This document shows, piece by piece, positions 1 through 11,790 of a stretch of DNA of 64,000 bases (position 1 is its first letter; every line of letters starts with the position of its first letter). The stretch covers positions 496,001-560,000 of the forward strand of contig LLEY01000006.1 of NCBI GenBank assembly GCA_001414485.1, written 5' to 3'. This stretch comes from Calycina herbarum. Lineage: Eukaryota; Ascomycota; Leotiomycetes; Helotiales; Pezizellaceae. The notes below the pieces were generated by a model. That model had not been told where the DNA came from and ran no database searches. It was given only the letters and a program-made list of their open reading frames with translations. The translations under genes were made by a program, and so were the position numbers.

Positions 1-470
1 TACGCGCTATTTCCACACCTGTGAATAGCAATGGTGTCTGGTTTCTGTTGTAAGCTATTCCTGGGTAACCTACTAATAGCCCATTGTAGTTTACCGGAGA
101 ACATACCGCACGACTATTCGTAGGTAACCTACAAAGAGCACTGATACAGAATCGCCAATAAAACCACCTAGGCAATACGGAAAATAATGCATCTAATTGA
201 TATAAGAACGTGAGTATTCATTCCACTGAGGGAATTGTCAAATTTTAATTCCACAAAGCTTACTCTTCTTTCAACTCAAATCTGGGCAAAATATCAAGAT
301 AGCTCACGAAACATTACATATACCCCGTCGGACCTTTTCGCAAAACGTTGTAAATCAAGTCCTGCCTTTTCCCCTCAAACTCAATACAATCCAAAAACCC
401 AATCAATACACAATCGAAGACCAATAATACACCACGACACCATCGAAGCCCCCACTGACCATGTCAGTAC
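1..470. other. Non-coding end of window with a small repeated motif
   Basis: No gene is supported here. The motif GGTAACCTAC occurs at about 64-73 (followed by TAATAGCCC) and again near 122-131, and a close copy with CAATAGCCCC follows the same core at about 52068-52086. This may be a remnant of a small dispersed repeat. The rest is AT-rich sequence downstream of the dehydrogenase gene. Confidence 0.4.
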
Positions 471-1439
471 TCAAGACTCACTCCCCTTCCCCTCTCTCCT
501 CTCCTTAATCCTCTTCTCCAAAACATCAACCCCAGTCATCCCCTTCAAAATCCCATCTGTAAACCCCGTCGGCAAAAACATAGCCAGTCTAGCAGTCGTA
601 CTCGACTTCCCCAAATAAATCATATGCGCCGGGTTATCCCCACTCAACCTCTTAACCACATTCGCAGCATAAACCACTGGATCCGCTCCATCCTCGGTAA
701 AATCCACACCTGACATAGTTCTTTCAACCCTCTCCTTCGCAACGTTGTATATTGAGTCTTTCGGGAGATTGTTTTGAGGCGCATTGGCATGGAAGGTGGA
801 ATGTACACCACCAGTCATCAGGTTGACGACTTTGATACCGAAGGGCCCGAGTTCTAAACGCATCACTTCGGTGAGTGATGAGGCTGCGGCTTTCGAGGCG
901 TTATATGCCCCTGCGAAGGGGAGAGCTCCGACGGGGAGAGAGGAACAGGAAGTGTTGTTTACTACCATTCCGCCTCGGATTCCGCCATGAGTGATTTTGG
1001 ATTCCATGAGGAGAGGAAGGAAAGCTTTTGTCACGCTGATAAGGGAGAAAACATTGAGGTCGAATAATTGGCGGGTTTTTCCAATGTCGAGATCCATTAA
1101 TGGCATCGAGTATCCTGCTCCGGCGTTGTTTAGGAGGGTATCGAGTGAACCTCCCGTCAGCTGTTTGATTTGGAGTACGCTGTTTGCAATTGAGTCGTCG
1201 GAGAGAGTGTCCAGTTGGATTGTTTCGATGCCAGCTGCTTCGACCGTTTTCAACTTCGACATGTTACGTGCTGATGCGAATACACGCCATCCAGCTTTGT
1301 GAAAGGCTAGGGAGATATGGGCACCCAGACTGCCTATGGAGATTTTAGCATATACTTCTGGTGAAAGCGACTCCTCGAAAGGGTAGTTACCATCTGAGCA
1401 GCCAGTTATGAGAATTGTTCGTTTAGTATTAGAAACCAT
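471..1439 (-). CDS. Short-chain dehydrogenase/reductase, AYR1-like
   Basis: NAD(P)H-dependent oxidoreductase of the classical SDR fold. The closest look is to fungal 1-acyl-dihydroxyacetone-phosphate reductases (AYR1 type, lipid metabolism), but the substrate is not proven. Exons are 1439-1391 and 1333-471, giving 303 residues. The 57-nt intron (1334-1390) is a multiple of three and has no stop, so an unspliced reading adds 19 residues in the middle of the nucleotide-binding loop. After splicing the loop reads TGCSDGSLG. Further SDR hallmarks are LLNNAG and the catalytic YNASK with an upstream Ser-rich segment. I chose the start at 1439 because the family begins a few residues before the TGCSDG motif; the longer frame from 1550 adds an unlikely leader. 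The fold is near certain, the substrate is inferred. Confidence 0.88.
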   Translation of the reverse strand: MVSNTKRTILITGCSDGNYPFEESLSPEVYAKISIGSLGAHISLAFHKAGWRVFASARNMSKLKTVEAAGIETIQLDTLSDDSIANSVLQIKQLTGGSLDTLLNNAGAGYSMPLMDLDIGKTRQLFDLNVFSLISVTKAFLPLLMESKITHGGIRGGMVVNNTSCSSLPVGALPFAGAYNASKAAASSLTEVMRLELGPFGIKVVNLMTGGVHSTFHANAPQNNLPKDSIYNVAKERVERTMSGVDFTEDGADPVVYAANVVKRLSGDNPAHMIYLGKSSTTARLAMFLPTGFTDGILKGMTGVDVLEKRIKERREGKGSES

Positions 1440-2040
1440 TGTGACTTTAAACTGTTTTGAAAATATTTCACTGTTTTTGGAAAGGAAGCAACTATCGAAA
1501 ATGATTGAAAAGAGAAAAGCACATAAACCAGACCTTATAACCACCTCCAAAGGAAAGTAATAACGGACTTAGACCTAATTCCACTCAGAGATCCACAGGT
1601 ACACTTTCTTGTTATTCGCTATATTTCCCAAGAATCCCAACCTCAATCGGATGAGTCATATAATCAAAGTCGCCATCTCGTTCTTAAAACATTGCCGAAG
1701 CGGGGGAACATTCATCCGCACACGGCTAGTTTATTCCCGGATCTATCACGGCTTGCGCCCAAGTTCGATCGAGAGAAAGAGATAGAGAAAGAAGATAGTT
1801 AGAAAATTGATATGAATTTGGAGTCCAAAGTTGATTTAAAGGGTTAATGCGACGTCATCCCAGGCCCAGAGGGTCTCCACGCACGTAGATTTCCACGGCC
1901 CCACGACGACCCCGAGAGAAAGGAAGAGAGTGGGAGAAAGATGAGTGCAAATATGAGAGACGTGTAGGTTTGAAGTGATTGCATTGCATGTTGGAAACTT
2001 GTTGAGTGCACCACAGGCGTTGAGCTCTGGAATCAAGTGA

Positions 2041-2860
2041 GTGTTTCCAGGTAAGCCAAACAGAGGAGTAAGCCACAGAGTTGTCAAGTAAACTAGATAA
2101 TTATCGAGTAAGCCATAAGAAAAGAAGTAACCCAAACATGACTTTGGGAGCCAAAAAGAGATCGCCAGTAAGCTATCGAAAAACAAGTATTCCAGGTTAC
2201 GATCAAGTAAGGGCCTGTTTGGCTCGTACATATTTAGGATATACGCCACCAAAAATCATCAAGCAATATTTGTATATATATACCAAATCTAGATATACAC
2301 CAGTGTTTAACATACACATTTAAAAGTGATACAAATCCTTCGTTTAACCTCTTATATCTTAGTAAATATATAAATAGGATATACACCACCAAAAAAAGAT
2401 TTAGACCTTAAAAGGTATAAATCTTTAAATCTTCATATATATATTTTTTCTTATTACTATTAAGACACCTATTTCAGCACTTAGTACCACTCACTAAGAA
2501 TGTACACCAGGATGTGTACTACGAGCTAAACAATCACTTAATATATTAAGAAACAATTAATGATATGTACTAGCTTATACAAGGTCAATATTCAGAACAT
2601 CTCGTCAGATATCCATACATATATTTAAATAATTTATGCGAGCCAAACAGGCCCTAAACCAAACAATTGCGAGTAATCCATGAAAGAAATTGGGGGCCAA
2701 AAATAATTTTGTGAGTAAGCCAAACAGTTATCCAAGTAAACTACCAAACAAGGAGTAAGCTATTAACCCAGTAGTAAGCCAGCGAGTAAGCCAGCGAGTA
2801 AGTCAACGAGTAAGCTAAGAAAGAGTAACCCAAGCAGAAGCCAGAAAGAAAAGAGCGAGT
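2041..2860. repeat. Degenerate AGTAAGCCA-type repeat tract
   Basis: Variants of AGTAAGCC(A), often followed by AAACAG or preceded by GCG, recur every 10-25 bases at about 2041-2210 and again at 2655-2860, for example three close copies of GCGAGTAAG near 2783-2810. The tract is interrupted by the MITE at 2211-2654. Several short ORFs across it are by-products of the repeat. Confidence 0.6.
2211..2654. mobile_element. PIF/Harbinger-type MITE, 444 bp
   Basis: The ends are perfect inverted copies of GGGCCTGTTTGGCTCG, and the element is flanked on both sides by TAA (2208-2210 and 2655-2657). A three-base TWA target duplication with a GGGCC-type terminal repeat is the signature of PIF/Harbinger elements. 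The interior is AT-rich with no coding capacity, so it is a non-autonomous miniature copy. It landed inside the AGTAAGCC repeat tract. Confidence 0.8.
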
Positions 2861-3210
2861 AATGATTTGAGGAGGTCAACAACCTGGAGACTTTAGGCTT
2901 GTGTGCCCTGGAATAATACCCTAAAACATCCCGGGCGCAATCTGGCGGGAAAAAAGTCATAATTTGTTCCCTCGAAAATTAGTCTTGAATCACCACAACC
3001 AAACAATTTAAATAGCCGGGGCTCTATTGTAGTATTGAATAGTTATTAGAGATTGATCCTATATTTTTTGTATATTTTTCTCCTCTCTTTGAGATGTTCT
3101 GTTGGGCTTTAGTAGGAAATTTGGACGTTTTTTTCGTCCCCGTAGGCGCCCTGCATTGCAGTAGACCTCTCTTCCTGTAATTCAGGGCTGAGATGTACTG
3201 AACTGAGATG

Positions 3211-3449
3211 CCACTCTGTAGACAGAATAAGTGGCAGTTCTTAGGCTACACCTCAGACAGCCCGCGACGTGTAGAAATTAACGTAAATACTATGAAAACT
3301 GCCTAGGAGTAGGATGATAACTACTTAGTATCTTCTGCTTCTACTTATATTTTTGTTTTGTTTTTGTAATTTTTCTTCGTCGTGTTATTCGCTGCTATAA
3401 AGTTTCGTGGGATCGCTACTTACTGCCACTTATTCTGTCTACAGGGTGG
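3211..3449. repeat. Short inverted-repeat element, 239 bp
   Basis: About 28 bases at 3211-3238 and 3422-3449 are near-perfect inverted copies (one mismatch), with the core CTGTAGACAGAATAAGTGGC. The flanks share ATG directly outside both ends, a possible target duplication. The interior is AT-rich and non-coding. It is probably a miniature inverted-repeat transposon, but I cannot assign a superfamily. Confidence 0.55.
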
Positions 3450-3615
3450 ATGCCTTCTGACTCGCCTATTTCTCCGGGGTGACAACGCCTCTTTCAGGGC
3501 TTACAGCAAATCAGCAGCCCCCGTCCTTCAGAGCATCGATAGGGTATTACAGGGTATTACAGAGTCACATGCCTAAAAACAACGCCTCGATCAAAAGACT
3601 AGACCAACAAACACC

Positions 3616-6600
3616 TCATCCCTCCCTCTTAAACATGCCCAAAATCCCCTCACTTCCACTAGCCATCGCACAGTCCAAGGCACTCCTCCCCTCTACATCC
3701 TCACTCCTCGGATCCAGTCCTTTGCCCACCAAATACTTGAACGTTTCCAGATCCCCAGCTTTCCCAGCAATATGCAACAGTCCCTGACCTTTCTTATTCT
3801 TCACAGACAAATCACCACCCTTTTCTTCCATCATCTTCAACAGATCCACATGCTTAAGAGCTTCGTTGTCTTGACCATATCCTTCACGATGTTTATCCTC
3901 AGCTGCTACAAGTTTGAAGAGTGGTGTTTCGCCGTCCGAGTTCTGGGTATTGATGGAGACACCGAAATCGATAAACTTCTGGAGTAGGTTCGTTGGGATG
4001 GGCGCTGCTATTCCCCAGACCGTTTGAAGCTGAGTAGCAAGATGATGGAGGGCTGTGTTGCCTCCCGGGTCGGGTTCCAGGGGATCAGCACCCTTTGAAA
4101 GGAGTGGTTCAACAGCCCAAGGTTGATGTTGAAGGAGTGCGCGATGGAGTGGTGTGTATCCAAAATTATCCTTTTTCGCCACAAGTTTCGCCCCTGCATC
4201 GGTTGCTAGAACCTTTTCCAGATCATCGGGGTGGTTGGCTCTCATGTGGTGAGCACTCCCACTTTCCAAAAGGTGGTGAAGGACATTCTTCCCTTCATTG
4301 TCGATCGCCATGATGTCGGCTCCTTTTTCGAGTAGCATCAAGACATTACTGGGTTGGGCGTAGAGCCAGGTGTTGTCTTGCATATGCCCGACATAAAAGT
4401 CTTTAAGTGTGGTCGCGGCAGCGAGGAGAAGTGTTCGTCCCTTCGAATCGCGGATTTCAAGCTTCAAATCTGGTAGAGCCATGAAAGGGTCTAAGATGCC
4501 CCAGCCTTCACATGTGTGGTGGAGAACAGAGTCACCACTATCATTCCATGGAAGCATTGGGTTAGCACCACCATCCAGCAAAGCCTTGATAACTGGTACC
4601 ATGCTTCTTTTTTCCTCCTCTGTGTTGAAATTGTGACTTGCAGCCCAATGTAGTGGATATGAAGTTTTGGCCTCGTCTTTATCCATCATGCGCCATAACC
4701 GATTTCTTGCTCCCCATGGACAACCAAACTCGTCATCGTCGTCTGAGTCTGATTCCTCTTCCGGCTTTACGCGAACGTTGAAATCAGCGCCCATTTCTGC
4801 CAGCAGGTTGATGGTGGGAGCATCCATTCCATCCACACAATCAAACAAAAATGGCCGCTTTCCAGTTGAGACTTCCACGCCATGTTTAATCAATTGATGG
4901 ACTATCGCGCGGTTGGATTTTGCGAGATTGAGACAGCTTGTATCATCGGTACCGAGAATATTTGGATCCGCGCCATGCTTCAAAAGCACCTCGACCACCC
5001 TTTCATTATTTTGGACTGCAAGATGAAGCGGGGTCTTTCCGTCGTTGTTTTTGAGATTGGGATCTGCTCCATGCTCCAACAGGTAATTCATTGCGTGCGA
5101 ATGCCACCAATGATTTGTGTAGTGATTTCCAGCTAATATGTGGAGAGCTGTTTGTCCTTCTTTCCGGGATTTCATGTTGACGTATATGCCAATCTTTTCA
5201 ACCATTACTTTGACAACTTCAAAGTTTGGGAGATTTCTCCGACATGCGAAAATGAACGGATGATCAAGTCGTCCAGGCGCATTGGGTGTGCTTTTCTCTG
5301 TCTCAACCAACCAGTCATCATCTATCCGAAGGACTTCTGGACCGAACTTTTCCAAAAGATAGGCATATCCAGACGAAGCCAAGGTTGCGATACACGTCGG
5401 TTCTCCTCCCCAAGGTAGGTTAAGCATGTCAGATCCCAAAGATTTTAGGAGCTCAATTCCCTCGTAGCTTTCTATCTTCAGAAGATTATTGAATAGATCA
5501 TGGTTGCCTTCTCCTTTTTTCGCCAATGACTCAACCAGTTGTGTTATGTTCTGGCTTCTGAGACTACAATACTTCTCTGAAAATTGATCCACAGGATGGA
5601 GCCAGTAAAGGTCGTCGTCATCTTCACTCTCTTCTTCCGAATTGTTCGTGTCCAGAGACTTTCTTTTTGACAAACTGACCAGTTCGGCTATCATGGCTTC
5701 GGAGCGATGTTGAATTGCCAATGAAAATGGAGTAGAGCGTCCTCGGCGGCTGTCCTTGAGTTTTTCGGAGAACATGAATGAAATATCAGCCCCGTGAGCG
5801 ACTAGTGACTGAATAATTTGACGAACACCAACGGTCTGTGCCTCGTTATCAATTTTATCACCATAGCCTCGTGTATACCTCGCACCATATCCGGTACCCT
5901 GAGCAGAGTAAACAGGTCGATACACATCAGTCAGTAGTACACCGTCTGTACGCGCGCCTAAGAGTGGGGTTTTGGCTTGAATCTTCGACCAATGCAAGTC
6001 CTCATCTTCGAAGAGAGCACACATATGTAAAGGAGTATACTTGTCATTGTCTCTCAGACTGGGATTCGCGTTACCCATTTTGAGGAGTATTGCCACACTC
6101 TCGAATCTTCCGGACAGAGCGGCATAGTGAAGAGGTGTTTTACCAGTGTAGTCTTTCTGATTTATCAACTTTGATTGATCCATCTTTTGGTATAAGTCAA
6201 CCACCAACCCTACGATATTGCTTTGCCGTGCCCGAGAACATATATGAAGAATGTTGAGACCCTCGTTGGTCACCGGAAGTGGATCGGCGCCATTTTCCAA
6301 GCAGTATCGAACGAGCTGTTCAGAAAGACTCACAGCCTCATGAATAGGCCGGATACCCATAGCATCCGATGCGTTGATATCGGCGTTGCACTTTGGACCC
6401 AGCAAGAATTCAACAGGCCTCGTCTTGTAACTACTTACACTCCCTCCAGATTTCTTCAAAGCTATATGAAGTGGAGTCTGCCCAGCGTTGTTAGGTGACA
6501 AAGGTGATACACCAAGTTCCAAGACAAGCTCGAGCAGTTCCAGTTGTGCCGTATCATAGTAAGATGTTTGTCCGGCGAGTTGATGGAAAAGACCATTTCC

Positions 6601-9600
6601 CGAGAAATCTCTCAAATGAGGATCCGCTCCAAGCTTTACAAGCTCCTTGAATCTTGTAGCAACAGTACGGTCATTGACAGTTTCACATATGTGAAAGAGC
6701 GGTGTTCGTCCATCAAGGTCACGACAGTTTGGGTCAGCACCCGCCTCGATAAGCAGCCGACAGCCTGGAAGCTCTCTTTCTCCTTTGACTGTCATGTGCA
6801 ATTTTGTGAGACCAAGGTTAGTTTTAGACTCCAAATCGGCGCCCGCAGCTAACAAAATCCTCACCTCTTCTTTTCCCAAAGGGTCAGAGGTATAACTTTC
6901 GAACCGGATTCCGTGCAATGGAGTTTTGCCTTCATTGTTTTTAGCATCCGGGGATACTCCATTCTCAAGCAGTATTTTCATCACCGCACTTGAATTTGTG
7001 GCGTGGAGTGTCGTGTCGCCTTTGGAGTCTCGAACACGGCAATCAGCCCCTAGTCTGATTAACATGCGGGTGGTATCTTCGTCATTTAAACCACGGAATA
7101 TGAGGGTACGTCCATTCGAGTCTCGGCAATTCACATCTAAACCTAGTTCAAGAAGAGGTACTAGAATGCTTTCTTGTGGTGGCACCAAGTGAAGGACATT
7201 TGTTCCATCTTCTGTAGGTAAAGTTGGATCTGCTCCATTTGATACCATGAATTTGAGAAACTCTCCTAGGTCTCCGCAGCGAAGCTCCTCTCTGGGTCCC
7301 TGGCGGAATATTTGTTGTAAAGCTGTACATCCGTAGGGAGAGTATTCGTTGATATTGCAGCCTGCATTTAGAAGAACTTCGATTATAGCCATCATGTTTT
7401 CCATTTCATTTTGTCCCTTTTGTGTAGTCTGACCAGAGGAAGGTCGCCAGATATCGCGTGGGCCATCCGCGACAAGGCCATCAAGGGGAGAGAATTTAAC
7501 CTTATCTGCTGTGCCCATACAACGCCTACCACCCTTGTCGAACATGTTATTCGATTTGATTTCCACATCCGCGCCCAGGGACAATAGCCTCTTCACAACA
7601 GATAAATCGTGATTATGAGCAGCAAAATGGAGTGGGGTTTTACCCCCAATAGACTTGTTGACATCGACCTTCCCAGTTGCAAGAATCGCAAGGGCGGTAT
7701 CGGATTTGTGACCATCCAAAGCCCACAGAAGAGCCTTACTATAGCCCTCCTCGTCGATGAAAGGTAAGAAGGCATTTACTGCATCGATATGGCCATACCG
7801 GCACGCATATTGTAGAGGTGTATGTCCTGTACTCCGAGATGCATTCCCACACCAGTTACCCGGGTGCTCTTTCGTTTTTGGTGTCAGCGGGTCAACTCCC
7901 GCCTTCAACAAGAGGCTTACAACCTCGGCGTGATTTCTGGATGCGGCATAATGAAGTGGTGTCTGACCGCAATAGTCGTCGGGATTGTTGGCTGCACCAT
8001 GAGCCAGAAGTATTTCAACAATCTTGTGGTGGCCTTCCTTGGCAGCACGATGCATTAATGTTCTCGACTTTCGGTCTTTAAATTCTATCTCTCGTCCAAG
8101 CTTGAGCAAATGTGATGAATAGGGAACTAAGCCGGCTATTACAGCAGTTTGAAGATCGGATGATTTCGGAGAGTCACCCTTTGCACCGATGAACTCCAGG
8201 TATGCTGCAAATTCAGTGCTACTGGCTTGGAGCAAACTATCTAGAAGCTTGAACAAGTCGTCATCGGAACCTTCATACTTTGCAACATGGAATTGCCAGA
8301 AGTTGGCAGCATAATCAAGAAATGGATGCTTCATTTTGGCAACCTTCTGGTCTTTGATTGACTCCCAATCTGCAAGACCATCAGAAAGCAAGTAATCCAC
8401 ACAAAATTTGGCTATCTCGAGGTGGGTGTCAGAAGATGCGATCTCAGGGAAGTAATTAACGTCGGTATCGGAGGTAGCTCTGCTAGGGTTGGTGAGAAAT
8501 TCAGTGAGCGAGTGATGAATGATGGATATGGTTTCGTCTTCGAGAATCTCCAGCAACGGTCCACACGCATTTCGGACGATTGACTTGGTGTCTCGAGCGG
8601 AGTTTAACTCAGGGCAGTCTTGCGGGGATTTTTTCCTCATGAAAGCCACAATGCTAGAAAGTTCCAACAAGCGCAGTGGCCGTGATGAATGCGTAACACA
8701 CTTTAACATGAGAAGTTGGAGATCTTGTGGCGTTCCAGAACGAGCAGAGTGGTCTTGGAGCATTTTGGTATACATATCGCCAAGCCCGGAAGGTAAGTGA
8801 TGAAGGATAGACTCAATGTTCTCGTCATTAGTGTTGCCGGATTGGAGAATTTCATCCAACATCAAACGTGCATAGAGGAAAAGACCTTGGGATTTCTTGC
8901 TCAAGACCTTCTCAATAGACTGTTTCGAGGAATCCGAGAAACTGGTGGACGCCAATCTATTTTTGACGTATATTGAAATATCACTGTCAACGAGTTTAGG
9001 GCGCAAGGGGAGTTCAATTACAGATGGGTGATCGAGGAAGCTTGCGATATATGGTAATGGGCGACTGGTGATGAGCACCTTGACGATTGAGCCGCCATCT
9101 CTTCCAAGATGAATAAGGCTTTCCATGAATTGATTGTTGTCCACTGCAACATGTTAGCATAAATTTATCTGGTGAGAAACAGAGGAGGAAAATGCTTACA
9201 ATTCATTTCATCAAGAGCATCCACTACACAGTAGATTCGCTTCATAGTAAACATGGTAGAGGTAGCGAGGTCCCATAGTTCCTCAAAAGCTACACTTTCA
9301 AGGCTCCGACGATTGTCGATGATCTCCTTGAGGTTCTTTTGAAGTTTTGGCGAGTAGGGAAGTAATTGGGTAAGCCAGTCGCGAACCAAAGATTGGGGAG
9401 TGCGGTTCTTGGCTATGATCTGACGGAAAAAGAAGCTAAGCACCGGAGTGCCTTCTTCTGCCAGCAACGAAGCCGTGTGGGCGGCAACAACAGATTTACC
9501 TGCACCCGCTGTTGCCTTGATCCAAAGGGCTCCGGCAGTATCGCCATCGGATTGGAGCCATTTCTGATATTGATCTGTATTTTGAATCCATTGCCCAGTT

Positions 9601-9782
9601 CCGTTCGCGTACGAAGCCAGGTGCTTGTTGTATTCGCTCGACTCGGCGTTATAGTTGGTGGGGTCGAGCCAGTTTTGCACGGACTGGAGTTCTTTTGGGG
9701 AAAGGGGGAGAAGGCCTTCGACGTTGAAGTCGACGACATCTTTGCCTTCGAGGAGAACAAAGTCTTGCTCCTCCTGGGCCAT
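3616..9782 (-). CDS. NACHT-ankyrin NLR-like receptor
   Basis: A large STAND-type signalling ATPase of the fungal NLR class, probably cytosolic and involved in non-self recognition or heterokaryon control (role known for some relatives, inferred here). Exons are 9782-9200 and 9143-3616, joined across a 56-nt intron, giving 2036 residues. A short N-terminal region carries the pre-NACHT linker seen in many fungal NLRs (WLDPTNYNAESSEY, then GTGQW). The NACHT domain follows, with Walker A TAGAGKS near residues 91-97 and Walker B IYCVVDALDE near 183-192, just before the intron. A helical segment follows, and from about residue 550 to the end runs a long ankyrin array (dozens of TPLHxAA...LLxxGADP units) broken by two acidic loops. 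No recognisable N-terminal effector domain is present. The start is the Met before AQEEQ; an upstream in-frame Met at 9926 gives an implausible leader. Confidence 0.9.
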
Positions 9783-10155
9783 GATGTCGAGAAGGCTGCG
9801 GGGTAAAACGTGAGGGGTTATTGGGATGTATATGCGATGAATGAGGATAGACTCGAGAATGCTTGATGAGGACAGATGTGGGGTTGGAGGAATTAGTGGA
9901 TGATATATGAGAGGCTTCACCCCCAATCCTTCTCACTAGGCAACAATGCAGGACTGCGGTGCGTCGTTGTAGGACTCATACTCTATTGCTTGGAGGTTGG
10001 AGGTTGGATGCCTTATAAAACTGTGCCGCTTCCTCACGTAAAGTTGTGGAGGTGACGCCACAACCATACCAGCCACGGGCCTGTCACATGAACTGGCGGA
10101 AAACCTCATTAATTCAATTTGAAACACGAAGTGATACCTCCCCTCGAAGTTCCTT

Positions 10156-11046
10156 TTAAATCACCAGCCCCACCAATTGCGCCAAATATCGATTGACCTC
10201 CAGTTCCTCCGCTGCGAGTTCTTCCCCTACAACTTTATTCTCGGCCGCTTCCTTTTTGGCCTTCTTCTCCGCTTCCTTTTGTGCCTTCATTTGCAACTTA
10301 TGGCCACATATGAGAACTTTGTTTTGCTCCCCCTGAGCTTGGCTCTCTCTTGCTTTTTCCTCGTACTTTACCGCATTATCGACGAGTTTTTGTATTCCGA
10401 CGATGTTGGTACCTCTCTTCTTCTCTATAATCATCGCCACAAGTCGAATTCTTGAAGCTCTTCTCTCAAACACCTCCGCCGCCTCGAACAACTGGGTGTA
10501 AGAACGACCGAAAGCCTTGAGGCGTGTTTCTGCATTCTTTACTCGCGATTTTACTGGTACGTCTTTTGTTATAGCGACTCCTTTGTTGACTTGATTGATA
10601 TGGAGTTTTGCGAGTTTGTGGCTGGGAGCTTCCTTCTTTTTGGTTGTTGTGGAGATTGGTGGAACGAAAACAGCTGCATCAGCTCTCAATCCTCCTTTTT
10701 TGACAGGCTGAATGAAGGGGTAGTTGAATTGGGCTGGGAGGGCAGAAGACATGAAATCTCCATCAGCTAGAGTCTCAAGAACAGGGAAATTGATGATCTT
10801 GGTGTCCGGAATGGTGGCTTTAGTGGTGGTGGTGGCTGCCTTTTGCTTCTTTTCCTCTCGCGCCCACTGAAAAAGTGCATATTCGACTACAATCTCGCGT
10901 AATTCCTCGCTCTCCCATTGCTCAAGCCAGGTTTTTACGTCCAGAAGTGTCCATTTTGAGGTATCAGTGGTATTTTGAAGGTATTCCCATTCATGGTAAA
11001 GGCGTGGTAACGTCATTGTTCGCTCCAAGTGGTTGAGTTGAGACAT
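10156..11046 (-). CDS. Hypothetical protein with basic C-terminal coiled coil
   Basis: Uninterrupted 296-residue frame; I do not recognise the family. The N-terminal third is Trp- and Glu-rich (WTLLDVKTWLEQWESEELRE) and looks helical. The middle is low-complexity with Pro and Lys. Roughly residues 235-280 form a Lys/Ala/Glu-rich helix (repeated KKAKKEAAEN-like heptads) that should make a coiled coil. There is no signal peptide or membrane segment. It lies about 370 bases downstream of the 5' end of the NACHT-ankyrin gene and on the same strand, so the two may be separate units. Length and composition support a real gene, but it could be lineage-specific. Confidence 0.6.
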   Translation of the reverse strand: MSQLNHLERTMTLPRLYHEWEYLQNTTDTSKWTLLDVKTWLEQWESEELREIVVEYALFQWAREEKKQKAATTTTKATIPDTKIINFPVLETLADGDFMSSALPAQFNYPFIQPVKKGGLRADAAVFVPPISTTTKKKEAPSHKLAKLHINQVNKGVAITKDVPVKSRVKNAETRLKAFGRSYTQLFEAAEVFERRASRIRLVAMIIEKKRGTNIVGIQKLVDNAVKYEEKARESQAQGEQNKVLICGHKLQMKAQKEAEKKAKKEAAENKVVGEELAAEELEVNRYLAQLVGLVI

Positions 11047-11408
11047 TTTTGGTGAATTTGTTTGTTGGACAATGAAGGAGTTTGTTGTTAGAAAAGAAAA
11101 GAGTAGAAGAGTGCTAAAGGTCGGTTGATAAACTTTGTATAGTCACCTAGCGGTAGAATTTCGGTTTCGCTATAAGTCACTGTCTGATTGGGCACTGTCC
11201 GTAGCTATTCACTGATGGTATTTCGGACATAAGAAGCACTCTTGAAAGAGAAGAGTGAGTGAGATACAAGTAAAAACAAGTATTTTTTCTTGATTTCTTA
11301 TTTCAGTAGGAAAATAGTATACTGTAGTTGCTTTTACAGTAATAGGGAAGAAAGATAAATTTCTACTATTTAATGTAGTTGAGTAAAAGTTATTAACTAA
11401 TATAAATA
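11047..11408. other. AT-rich spacer before the transposon block
   Basis: No gene is seen. This is the 5' flank of the coiled-coil gene, and it grades into AT-rich sequence ending at the TA target site of the Fot1 element. Confidence 0.5.
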
Positions 11409-11489
11409 ACGTGGTACACCAGGACCCCGGACACTTTTCCTTACCCCACTACCTCCTAACCTTAACATACAAATTCTCAACAATTAGCA

Positions 11490-11790
11490 ATGGAAACCCA
11501 ATCCTAAGAAGCACGAATCATCTTAGCTATCGAAGCTATTCGAACAACAAAAAAACTTAGTAGTCGCGCTACTACTAAGATATATAAAGTACCTAAATCT
11601 ACGCTTTCTAACAGAATAAGCGGCTATACAACTCTTAGTAAACGTCGACCAGCAAGTCATAAGTTAACTGAACTAGAGGAGGAAGTGATTATTTAATATA
11701 TATTTAATCTAGATATAAGAGGATTTAGGCCTCGGTTAGCTAGTGTAGAAGATATAGCAAATCATATACTAGAGTCGCGTAGAGAACAAC
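11490..11790 (+). pseudogene. Fot1-type transposase, N-terminal fragment
   Basis: From the ATG at 11490 the frame encodes a psq-type helix-turn-helix (segment AIEAIRTTKKLSSRATTKIY, then VPKSTLSNRI) followed by the HKLTELEEEV and GFRPRLASVEDIAN segments typical of pogo/Fot1 transposases. Several in-frame TAA/TAG codons are present, consistent with RIP. The fragment stops at the LTR insertion site and resumes at 19869. Confidence 0.85.

Noticed and set aside
235..618. 127-codon + ORF at the window start
   Set aside because: It overlaps the 3' end of the dehydrogenase on the other strand, with biased composition and no family features.
2041..2860. AGTAAGCC tract as a CRISPR-like array
   Set aside because: Units are degenerate, with irregular spacing and no unique spacers, and the DNA is eukaryotic.
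9366..9806. 146-codon + ORF over NACHT exon 1
   Set aside because: Shadow of the opposite-strand exon, which carries clear Walker motifs.
9936..10127. 63-codon minus ORF between the NACHT gene and the coiled-coil gene
   Set aside because: Short, no features; likely promoter sequence.
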